Below are positions 36,066 through 42,054 of a stretch of 64,000 bases of DNA, piece by piece (the stretch's first letter is position 1; each line of letters starts with the position of its first letter). Both the position numbers and the translations under genes were made by a program. The DNA comes from Solirubrum puertoriconensis (lineage in GTDB: Bacteria > Bacteroidota > Bacteroidia > Cytophagales > Hymenobacteraceae), in NCBI RefSeq assembly GCF_001483135.1, contig NZ_LNAL01000008.1, positions 558,001 to 622,000 of the forward strand, written 5' to 3'. The notes below the pieces were generated by a model, which saw only the letters and a program-made list of their open reading frames with translations, had not been told where the DNA came from and did no database searches.

Positions 36066-37217
36066 CTAGGCCGCACCATTTTGAGTTGGGTTAAACCAGT
36101 TATCGGCTTTGTCGAAGAGCAACTGCCACAGCGTGCGTCGGGCCAGCAAAAAGCGCCCGCGCACCGTCATGCCCTTGCGCAGCGAGCCGCGGTAGCCGTT
36201 TTGCAGCTCCAGGTATGGGCGCTGCAGGCGGCAGCGCACCTTAAATACCGGTTGCTGTTCGTTCACAAGCACAAAGTCGCGGGCAACGTCGGTTACTTGG
36301 CCTTCCACCAATCCCCACTGGTTGTAGTCGAAGGCGTCAACCTGAAAGCGCACCGGCATGCCCACGTGCATATAGCCTATGTCTTTGGGCGACACGTAGC
36401 ACTCGGCCAGCAGCGCACCATCGGGCGAAATCTGGCCCAGTAGCTCGCCAGCCTGCACGTAGCTGCCCGCGTATTTGCCGGCTATCTGCTGCACGGTGCC
36501 ATTTACCGGCGCAGTTAGGGCAAACAAGCGCTGCTCTTGCTGTAGTTTCTGGCGCTGGCCGCGTAGCTCGGCCAAATCGGCGCGGTGCGTGTTCAGGTCG
36601 GCTTGCCATTGGCTGCGTTGCGTAGCTGCCTGCACGCGTATTTCATCGAGCAGTTTGCGGTAAGCAAAAGCCTTTTCCTCGAGCTCGATGCGGGCAATTA
36701 CCCGCCCCGCGTACAGGCGGCGGTTGGTGGCCAGCTCACGGGCACTTTTGCTTAACTGATTGCGCAGCAACTGCTGTTGGTAGCTGAATTGCGCCGCTTG
36801 CTGCCCGTAAAGCTGCGTACGCAGCCCGCCCGCGGGCGCAGCCATGCCACGCACCAGCACTTCCAGGTCTTGTACAAACGCTTCCTTTTCGGTCTGCTGG
36901 CGCTGGTTCAGGTCGAGATGGGCCTGCATGGCCGCCGATTGCAGAACCAGCAGCGTATCGCCCTTGCGCACGGCTTGGTTTTCGCGCACGTACTGGCGCG
37001 TAATCGTGCCGGCAACCAACGGGCGTATTTCCGTTTTCTCGGCTAAGGGGCGCAGCGTACCGCTTGCCTGCGTCGATACATTAAGGCTGACCAGTGGCAA
37101 GGCCACTGCCGCACCCAGCAGCGCCACCAACGAGCACAGGTATATGGCCCGGTTGGTGCGGCTGAACTGGTGCAGGTATTCCATAGCAAAATCCGACCTG
37201 TGTTCCGAATTGCTCAT
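36066..37217 (-). CDS. HlyD-family membrane fusion protein
   Basis: A 383-residue periplasmic adaptor partner of the exporter. One membrane helix lies near residues 27-47 (AIYLCSLVALLGAAVALPLV). Then come a lipoyl-like half motif (IRPLVAGTITRQYVRENQAVRKGDTLLVL), a long coiled coil (about 100-235), the second lipoyl half (ALTAPVNGTVQQIAGKYAGSYVQAGELLGQI), and a beta-barrel tail. Links the inner-membrane PCAT to an outer-membrane channel, probably TolC-like, which is not in the window. It starts 79 nt before the PCAT gene; an intrinsic terminator precedes it. Confidence 0.92.
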   Translation of the reverse strand: MSNSEHRSDFAMEYLHQFSRTNRAIYLCSLVALLGAAVALPLVSLNVSTQASGTLRPLAEKTEIRPLVAGTITRQYVRENQAVRKGDTLLVLQSAAMQAHLDLNQRQQTEKEAFVQDLEVLVRGMAAPAGGLRTQLYGQQAAQFSYQQQLLRNQLSKSARELATNRRLYAGRVIARIELEEKAFAYRKLLDEIRVQAATQRSQWQADLNTHRADLAELRGQRQKLQQEQRLFALTAPVNGTVQQIAGKYAGSYVQAGELLGQISPDGALLAECYVSPKDIGYMHVGMPVRFQVDAFDYNQWGLVEGQVTDVARDFVLVNEQQPVFKVRCRLQRPYLELQNGYRGSLRKGMTVRGRFLLARRTLWQLLFDKADNWFNPTQNGAA

Positions 37218-37234
37218 GCTAAGTCGCTATTGCT

Positions 37235-37281
37235 GAAAAAAGATTATGCTTCCGCAACGGAAACCATCGCGGAAGCATAAT
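37235..37281 (-). terminator. Intrinsic terminator or attenuator between the peptide genes and hlyD
   Basis: A 12-13-bp stem (arms about 37243-37255 and 37269-37281) with a 13-nt loop is followed on the minus strand by a run of T (complement of 37235-37241). It lies downstream of the short peptide genes and upstream of hlyD, so peptide mRNA would exceed exporter mRNA, as is common for bacteriocin loci. Confidence 0.8.
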
Positions 37282-37385
37282 TACGCGCATTGCAATTGTT
37301 TTACGCAAGTGTGTGCCATGGTGCAACTAGTTGCGCCTGAATACCTGCATAAGATTGCAATGTTTATTTAGATGAAAGCTATGTA

Positions 37386-37532
37386 TTAATGTGTTATATA
37401 ATAAATAGTCTCACCTACGGCTTTGCCAAAACGATAAATGAAATAAGCGGCTACCAGAAACAACAGCGGTTGAAAACGTTTGTCGTGCAATGCCGTTTCT
37501 GCGAACTCACAAATTGCTTCTTTCAGAGCCAT
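37386..37532 (-). CDS. 48-residue small protein related to the upstream bacteriocin-like core (peptide 5)
   Basis: A 48-codon ORF starting 6 nt after the stop of peptide 4, with stop TAA at 37386-37388. It begins MALKEAICEFAETALHDKRF, has a hydrophobic middle (PLLFLVAAYFIYRF), and ends GKAVGETIYYITH, which closely matches the C-terminal GKAVGEFIYHAT of peptide 4. An 18-nt stretch (tcacctacggctttgcca) is identical at 37411-37428 and 37570-37587. It has no double-glycine leader. It contains GxxxG (GKAVG) but no export leader, so an immunity protein that mimics the peptide, or a leaderless peptide, are the two options. The gene lies in the same run as peptides 3 and 4. Confidence 0.75.
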   Translation of the reverse strand: MALKEAICEFAETALHDKRFQPLLFLVAAYFIYRFGKAVGETIYYITH

Positions 37533-37538
37533 ACCTAT

Positions 37539-37733
37539 TTACTTTCTATTCGTTGCGTGGTAAATGAATTCACCTACGGCTTTGCCAGCTTCGTAGATGG
37601 CTACGCCAGCAGCAGCAGCAGCACCAATGGCCAGGAAGGGCGCCAGAAAGGCACCACCTTCGGTTTCCAGGATTTCTTCTTCCGACAGTTCAACCGTGCT
37701 GAAGTCGGCGGCGGTGAGTAGTTGCAGGCTCAT
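37539..37733 (-). CDS. Double-glycine leader peptide, bacteriocin-like precursor (peptide 4)
   Basis: A 64-residue precursor. The 27-residue leader ends FSTVELSEEEILETEGG, matching the L(S)xxELxxIxGG leader pattern recognised by C39 peptidases. Cleavage after GG would leave a 37-residue core, AFLAPFLAIGAAAAAGVAIY then EAGKAVGEFIYHATNRK: small-residue-rich, hydrophobic with a basic tail, with GxxxG at GKAVG. No Cys or dehydratable cluster, and no modification enzyme is nearby, so an unmodified class II-type peptide is likely. A tandem partner precedes it (peptide 3, 29 nt gap). Confidence 0.86.
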   Translation of the reverse strand: MSLQLLTAADFSTVELSEEEILETEGGAFLAPFLAIGAAAAAGVAIYEAGKAVGEFIYHATNRK

Positions 37734-37762
37734 CTGATGTATCAGCTTGAAGGTGACCTAAA

Positions 37763-37969
37763 TTACTTAGCGGCATCCTGGTAGCCGCTGTACACGCCAG
37801 CAGCAAAAATGCCAGTGGCAGCAAGGCCAGCAGCAGCCCAGCCAGCAGCCTTAGCGGTAATTACATAGCCGCCAATTACGAGCGGGAACAGGCCGCCGTC
37901 TACCATTTCGAGCTCCTGGATGCTCATTTCGGCTACGTTGCAGTTGTTCAGGTCGAGATTCTTGTTCAT
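37763..37969 (-). CDS. Double-glycine leader peptide, bacteriocin-like precursor (peptide 3)
   Basis: A 68-residue precursor. The leader (residues 1-26) ends VAEMSIQELEMVDGG. The 42-residue core starts LFPLVIGGYVITAKAAGW and has spaced glycines (GWAAAG, GLAATG, GIFAAG) plus a GxxxG at GVYSG. This is the pattern of helix-forming two-peptide class IIb bacteriocins, so peptides 3 and 4 may act as a pair (inference). Its only cysteine is in the leader. It is first in the proximal peptide run. Confidence 0.87.
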   Translation of the reverse strand: MNKNLDLNNCNVAEMSIQELEMVDGGLFPLVIGGYVITAKAAGWAAAGLAATGIFAAGVYSGYQDAAK

Positions 37970-38315
37970 CTGAATAAAAGTTCGAAAGGGTTTGTGGAGG
38001 CCTCACCTAGGAGAGGTGAGACGTGGTGAGTAGAACTAACACATTGGTCGCGACCCGAAGCGGTTGTCCTGCTGCAAATAAGCACCCCTTTATCTGCTGT
38101 CATCAATAGTAGTTTCGTATCAATTTTAGTACTTGTTACCATTAAAATCTTTAATGACTAGCTTGATGTATATACATGGTTTGGTTGATTGGTAAAGATA
38201 GCCGTAAACAATCAGGATAAGTTGAAAAAATTGTGTTGAGTTATGGTGTGCTTACATAATTGTTTACTTTCAGTGATTTTGTGCAAAAATTGCATATTTG
38301 ATATTATTTTCATGT
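37970..38315. other. AT-rich leader region upstream of peptide 3, no confident gene
   Basis: 346 bases with no convincing gene. AT-rich beyond 38080. A 7-bp hairpin (ctcacct / aggtgag, 38002-38020) with CCTAGG in its loop region sits 33 bases before the peptide 3 start and could shape the mRNA leader. I see no perfect TAnnTTTG on the minus strand; a promoter must be weaker or lie further up. Confidence 0.5.
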
Positions 38316-39119
38316 TCAATAAATGAGCATGTAACCAATGCCGTTAATGAGCGCGTGGAGTGCAAATCCCCATGCAAATCCCCTGTGTAATCTGATATTA
38401 GCAATAAAAAGTCCCATTGCTATTTGAGGTAGAATATATATCAAGTATATAGGCACTAATTGATATTGTATATTTCGAATGTTAGTTACGTGGATAATGC
38501 CAAACAACAAAGTGTATGCATAAAACCATCTTCTAAAGTGGTGCGTACCTATTTTTAGTAATGATATGTTGTTTATGAATATAGCTAAACATGTAAACGT
38601 GACGAAAGCTATAAGTAAAGGAATTGTGTCGTTTCCTTTGCTAAAATGGAATATTGACCCACCTGAGATAATATAAGTAAATATGGTTGTTGAAGTCGCA
38701 AATGCATATTTATTCAAGTTAAGCGGTAGTCTGAAAATAATTTCTTCTATAAAAGGCGTTGCTAGTACAATGATTATAAAGTTAAACTGATTAAAATCAT
38801 TGCCGGTTTGTAAAATGCTATTACGTATTTGTGTGCTAATAGATTGTATTCCTAGAGTATTTACCAAAAATTTATCAAGAATATTTATAATGATTGATAA
38901 TATAAATACAGCAATAGTGCAAAATAAATATGAAGATAGGGTGTATTTAATATTTGATTTACAGGTGTGCGACTGTTTTGTTAGATAATAAGGTTGGGAG
39001 ATAAATTTTAAGAAATAGTCAAAATCAAAGTTCGACGTATTGCTGACGGTGGGAGTGCCGGGTGCGCTGCTCCTTGGTTTAGCCTCGCTTAAGCTAGTGT
39101 CATGAGTTGTTTGTGGCAT
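38316..39119 (-). CDS. CPBP-family intramembrane metalloprotease (candidate immunity protein)
   Basis: A 267-residue membrane protein of the CPBP/Abi family. Motif 1 is IEEIIFR (Glu125, Glu126, Arg130 of EExxxR), and motif 3 is HALIN (His255, Asn259 of HxxxN); a middle FHFSKG contains the second histidine of the family. About seven helices are predicted. Family members process prenylated proteins, and several serve as immunity to class IIb bacteriocins; the location between two peptide pairs suggests that. Codon use is strongly AT-biased compared with neighbours, arguing for transfer. The N-terminal 30 residues are Ser/Pro/Thr rich and cytosolic. Confidence 0.82.
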   Translation of the reverse strand: MPQTTHDTSLSEAKPRSSAPGTPTVSNTSNFDFDYFLKFISQPYYLTKQSHTCKSNIKYTLSSYLFCTIAVFILSIIINILDKFLVNTLGIQSISTQIRNSILQTGNDFNQFNFIIIVLATPFIEEIIFRLPLNLNKYAFATSTTIFTYIISGGSIFHFSKGNDTIPLLIAFVTFTCLAIFINNISLLKIGTHHFRRWFYAYTLLFGIIHVTNIRNIQYQLVPIYLIYILPQIAMGLFIANIRLHRGFAWGFALHALINGIGYMLIY

Positions 39120-39156
39120 AGGCTGATTGCTGATTGCTAGGACTTTTACAGCAACA

Positions 39157-39194
39157 AAGTCAGCAAGAGGGCTATCTTGCCCTCTTGCTGACTT
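39157..39194 (-). terminator. 16-bp hairpin between peptide 2 and the CPBP gene
   Basis: Arms 39157-39172 and 39179-39194 pair perfectly around a 6-nt loop. On the minus strand a short T-rich stretch follows. It separates the distal peptide genes from the CPBP gene 38 bases further on and may attenuate expression. Confidence 0.65.
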
Positions 39195-39311
39195 AAGACT
39201 ATTATCGGCTAAAGCAACTATGTTGAAGGAGATGTTACGTCCACTACAGTGAAGAATATTTGCGCTTCAGTAGCATAACATTCGCAGTTGTTGATAACGA
39301 TAAGCAGCCAA

Positions 39312-39491
39312 TTAGTGTGTGGCAACCCAGGCGCACACGCCTACAAAGGCGGCTACTTTGCCTACTGCATCAATGGCAAGGCCTATTTGATACCCAACCT
39401 GATAGGCAGTTCCTTCGTGGCCGCCATCAACCAGCATTAGTTCATTACAGCTCAGGGCCACAAGGCCTTGCTCTTCAATATTGAAGTTCAT
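39312..39491 (-). CDS. Double-glycine leader peptide, bacteriocin-like precursor (peptide 2)
   Basis: A 59-codon ORF, easily missed because of its size. The leader (residues 1-24) is MNFNIEEQGLVALSCNELML followed by VDGG. The 35-residue core, HEGTAYQVGYQIGLAIDAVG then KVAAFVGVCAWVATH, has GxxxG at GYQIG and one Cys. It ends ATH, like peptides 1 and 5 (LTH, ITH). It starts 30 nt after the stop of peptide 1, giving a second peptide pair. Same strand and leader class as peptides 3 and 4, so the same PCAT likely exports it. Confidence 0.83.
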   Translation of the reverse strand: MNFNIEEQGLVALSCNELMLVDGGHEGTAYQVGYQIGLAIDAVGKVAAFVGVCAWVATH

Positions 39492-39521
39492 ATGATTTCG
39501 CTGAAAAAAATGATGAATAGC

Positions 39522-39692
39522 TTAGTGAGTCAGGCCTGCCCACAGGCCGATGAAAAAATCACCAATGGCATGGATGTCAACTTGAGACTCGCCGCGATGA
39601 TACATTACATTAACAGTGTCGCCACCGTCGATAGAGATGAGCTCTTCGTTAGTGAGCAAATCAAGTGATTTTATTTCCGAAAAGTTGTTCAT
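39522..39692 (-). CDS. Double-glycine leader peptide, bacteriocin-like precursor (peptide 1)
   Basis: A 56-codon ORF. The leader is MNNFSEIKSLDLLTNEELIS followed by IDGG (24 residues), again close to the xLxxEELxxIxGG pattern. The 32-residue core starts DTVNVMYHRGESQVDIHAIG and ends DFFIGLWAGLTH, with GxxxG at GLWAG. It is more polar at its N-terminus than the others. It follows the LuxR-type gene by 130 nt and is first in the distal peptide run. The plus-strand ORF at 39468-39668 is only its antisense shadow. Confidence 0.82.
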   Translation of the reverse strand: MNNFSEIKSLDLLTNEELISIDGGDTVNVMYHRGESQVDIHAIGDFFIGLWAGLTH

Positions 39693-39821
39693 GATATTGT
39701 GATGAAAGGTCTAACTAAACAGGTCCTAAGTCGCGACAAATAGTGCTGTTTGCTGCACAAAGTATTGGGTAATTTATAGCACTATCAATGGTATTAATCT
39801 ATCAAAATGCATGTGACTACA

Positions 39822-40274
39822 TTATTGCCGACTAAACGCAAAAGTTAACAATGCATTGCGGCCACGTAAACCCAACTTTTCGCGCATGCGGGCACAGTGA
39901 TTATTAACAGTAGTTGGGCTTATAAATAGCTCTTCGGCAACCTGTTGCTGAGTATAGCCTTTGGCCAACAAGCGTAAAACTTCTAGCTCGCGTGTGCTGA
40001 GTACTTCCGGACCCGATTGTGACTGAGCTTCAAGTTTGCTGGCGCTAGTGCGCTGAGGTTGCTGCAACTGCTGATGCAATTGCGCACCACTGCGCACGAG
40101 GTGGCGCAGCGTGGGCAGTTGTTCGCGAACTAACGTGGGCTCACCCGTGGAGGTGTGCTTGCTTAATAAGCCAATCAGGTGTTGGTCGGTGTGTTGGCTA
40201 AGCGCATGGCAGGTCTCCAGCAGGTGTTGCAGGCTGACGACCTCCGGTGAGGGTTGGTGGTAAACGGTGGACAT
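39822..40274 (-). CDS. LuxR-type HTH regulator without receiver domain
   Basis: A 150-residue protein. Residues about 90-150 form a LuxR/NarL DNA-binding domain: LSTRELEVLRLLAKGYTQQQVAEELFISPTTVNNHCARMREKLGLRGRNALLTFA with the recognition helix near TTVNNHCARM. The first 85 residues are helical and Gln/His/Leu rich with no recognised sensor. It is 130 nt upstream of the peptide genes on the same strand, so it is the likely regulator of the locus, perhaps growth-phase or density responsive (inference). Confidence 0.84.
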   Translation of the reverse strand: MSTVYHQPSPEVVSLQHLLETCHALSQHTDQHLIGLLSKHTSTGEPTLVREQLPTLRHLVRSGAQLHQQLQQPQRTSASKLEAQSQSGPEVLSTRELEVLRLLAKGYTQQQVAEELFISPTTVNNHCARMREKLGLRGRNALLTFAFSRQ

Positions 40275-40722
40275 GGAGCATATGTGTGGTGAAACGCATA
40301 TGCAATAGGTGTGGTGTGTGGCGGCGTTGTGTCAGCAAATTAGATAAACTTTTATCGGTACTGTCAAACCCGGTAGTAGTTTTTGAATGCTCGAAAGCGC
40401 TGGCTGATGAAGTGAAAGCGTAGTAGGTTGTGTCAATATTTTCTATCAATAACGCAACACCGACACGGCCAAAGTTGAACTAAAGCCGGTGATAGTTCGG
40501 CAGGGTGTTCTTAGAAGTGAGCAGCTCAAAATGCTGAATCCGAAGTCCTCTGCTGCCAAACAGAGCTGATAGCGTGAGCGGCCAATTCGTAGCATCTTAG
40601 ATAGGTAGCACCGTAAAGCTTTAGCAGGCGCATTTAGGTTCTCGTAAGAGCATAGCGAAGTACCTATTTTCCGGCGCCGAACGTATGGCTAGCCCAGAGA
40701 CACTCTTACACCGACAGCAACA
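40275..40722. other. 448-base intergenic region with no supported gene
   Basis: Lies between divergent genes. I saw no tRNA, no double-glycine peptide and no strong hairpin. An 83-codon minus-strand ORF (40198-40449) overlaps the regulator and lacks any feature to support it. It must contain the promoters for both flanking genes, but none matches the consensus well. Confidence 0.5.
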
Positions 40723-41406
40723 ATGGCTGAAATCAATATCCAACGCAAAAAGAAAGCTGCTAGCCCGTGGTTGCTTATTCTGCTGGCCTTGCTGCTGGTA
40801 GGCCTATGTATTTGGTACCTAGTGAGCCGCGACCCCGGCCCCGAGCAAACCGCACCGCCCACTGCCCCAGCGCCCGAATCGACCGTAACGCCCGGTGCGC
40901 CCACGCACGACTCGGCCGCGGCCAGCGCCGTAGCCCCTACCGGCGACCCTTCGGTAGGAGCACTAGCCAGCGAAGGCGAGACCGAGGTAGAAGACGAAGC
41001 CGTTGAGCCTGCCGACTTTTATGCTTTTGTAGCCGATGATCCTGCCTCGAACAACTACGCCCGGCGGGGCCTCACGTTGCTCAGTGGTGTGCTCGTAGAT
41101 ATGGCCGACCGCACCGATTTGCGCGACCAAGCCGTTGCCGAAAAGCGCAACGATCTTACCAGTGCCACCAACCGCGTAAGCAGCGGCGGCTCCTTGCGGC
41201 CGGGCTTTGTAGCCGCCGCCGAGCTGATGCAGGAAATGCAGCGCCGCGGTTACGCTACCGTGGAGCGCGAGGCCAGTACCTTGGTAGAGCGGGCCAATCA
41301 GCTAAGCGGGCGCACCGCCACGCCGGCCGAGCAGCAGGCCATGCAAGAGTTCTTTCAGCAAGCAGCCAACTTGCTGCGGGTGCTGGAAAAGCCTGCCCAA
41401 ACCTAG
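40723..41406 (+). CDS. Single-pass membrane protein of unknown function
   Basis: A 227-residue protein with a Lys-rich cytosolic N-terminus, one helix near residues 15-34 (PWLLILLALLLVGLCIWYLV), then a low-complexity Pro/Ala/Thr/Glu region (about 35-95), and a C-terminal mostly helical domain with YARRGLTLLSGVLVDMADR and a tail of Gln/Ala helices. I recognise no family. It is followed 38 nt later by the PRC-barrel gene, so both may act together in the envelope. Confident it is a gene by codon use and structure; function unknown. Confidence 0.72.
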   Translation: MAEINIQRKKKAASPWLLILLALLLVGLCIWYLVSRDPGPEQTAPPTAPAPESTVTPGAPTHDSAAASAVAPTGDPSVGALASEGETEVEDEAVEPADFYAFVADDPASNNYARRGLTLLSGVLVDMADRTDLRDQAVAEKRNDLTSATNRVSSGGSLRPGFVAAAELMQEMQRRGYATVEREASTLVERANQLSGRTATPAEQQAMQEFFQQAANLLRVLEKPAQT

Positions 41407-41443
41407 AGCTACTGCCTACAACCCACACCTTCCTCCGAAACTT

Positions 41444-41983
41444 ATGGAAACCTCGCCCATACCCAGCGCCGATGGCATGCACCTGGTGCGCTTGCGCGAC
41501 CTACGCGATTTTGAAGTAGCCGACGGCAGTCCCGACGTGCGGGGCTGGGCCGTACGCGGCGCCGATGGCAAGAAGTTTGGCGACGTGTACGAGCTGATTG
41601 TGGAGCCCGAAGCCATGAAAGTGCGCTACCTTGACATCGAACTGGATGCTTCGCTTAAAATCAACACGCACGAGCGCCACATACTGTTGCCCATTGGCGC
41701 CGCCGCCCTCGACGACGACGGCGACAACGTGTTTGTGCCCGCACTTACGAGCGAGTCGGTACTGAACTACCCGCCGTACGTCGAAATCAGCATCAGCCGC
41801 GAGTACGAAGAAGCCATGTTGCGCGCTCTGCAGCTACCGGTGCCCGCCCGCGACAACGCTTCGCCCTTCTACGAGCAGCCTACTTACAGCGAAGATTACT
41901 TTTACCGGCAGCGGCGCCCCGCCGAGTTGTCCAGCTCGTTTCGTAGGCGGGAGGTAGATCCGGGTCCTGGGCCTATTGCCTGA
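41444..41983 (+). CDS. PRC-barrel domain protein
   Basis: A 179-residue protein with a PRC-barrel (photoreaction-centre H-subunit-like) domain at about residues 20-100: FEVADGSPDVRGWAVRGADGKKFGDVYELIVEPEAMKVRYLDIELD. The C-terminal part is Tyr/Glu/Arg rich. Stand-alone PRC-barrel proteins are common in stress or envelope contexts; there is no photosystem here. It follows the membrane protein gene at 40723 and is followed by a strong hairpin. Confidence 0.85.
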   Translation: METSPIPSADGMHLVRLRDLRDFEVADGSPDVRGWAVRGADGKKFGDVYELIVEPEAMKVRYLDIELDASLKINTHERHILLPIGAAALDDDGDNVFVPALTSESVLNYPPYVEISISREYEEAMLRALQLPVPARDNASPFYEQPTYSEDYFYRQRRPAELSSSFRRREVDPGPGPIA

Positions 41984-42000
41984 AGCCTAGGTCAGATTTA

Positions 42001-42054
42001 AAACCAAGCGCCCCGGCATCTGCAGTACGCCTGCAGTACCGGGGCGCTTGGTTT
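42001..42054. terminator. 16-bp hairpin terminating the sulfate-assimilation block
   Basis: Perfect 16-bp arms (42001-42016 and 42039-42054) with a nested ctgcag repeat in the 22-nt loop. It overlaps the stop codon of the siroheme/permease gene on the minus strand and follows the PRC-barrel gene on the plus strand, so it serves both convergent transcripts. Confidence 0.85.

Noticed and set aside
38213-38314. 33-codon minus-strand ORF between the CPBP gene and peptide 3
   Set aside because: No GG leader, no family; sits in AT-rich DNA where such frames arise by chance.
39260-39668. Two plus-strand ORFs (74 and 66 codons)
   Set aside because: Antisense to the two GG-leader genes, whose leaders and spacing are far more convincing.
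33803-40274. Lanthipeptide or other modified-peptide system
   Set aside because: No LanM/LanB, radical SAM or cyclodehydratase gene is present, and the cores have few Cys.
40198-40449. 83-codon minus-strand ORF upstream of the LuxR-type gene
   Set aside because: Overlaps the regulator in another frame; Ser/Thr/His-rich; no leader or motif.
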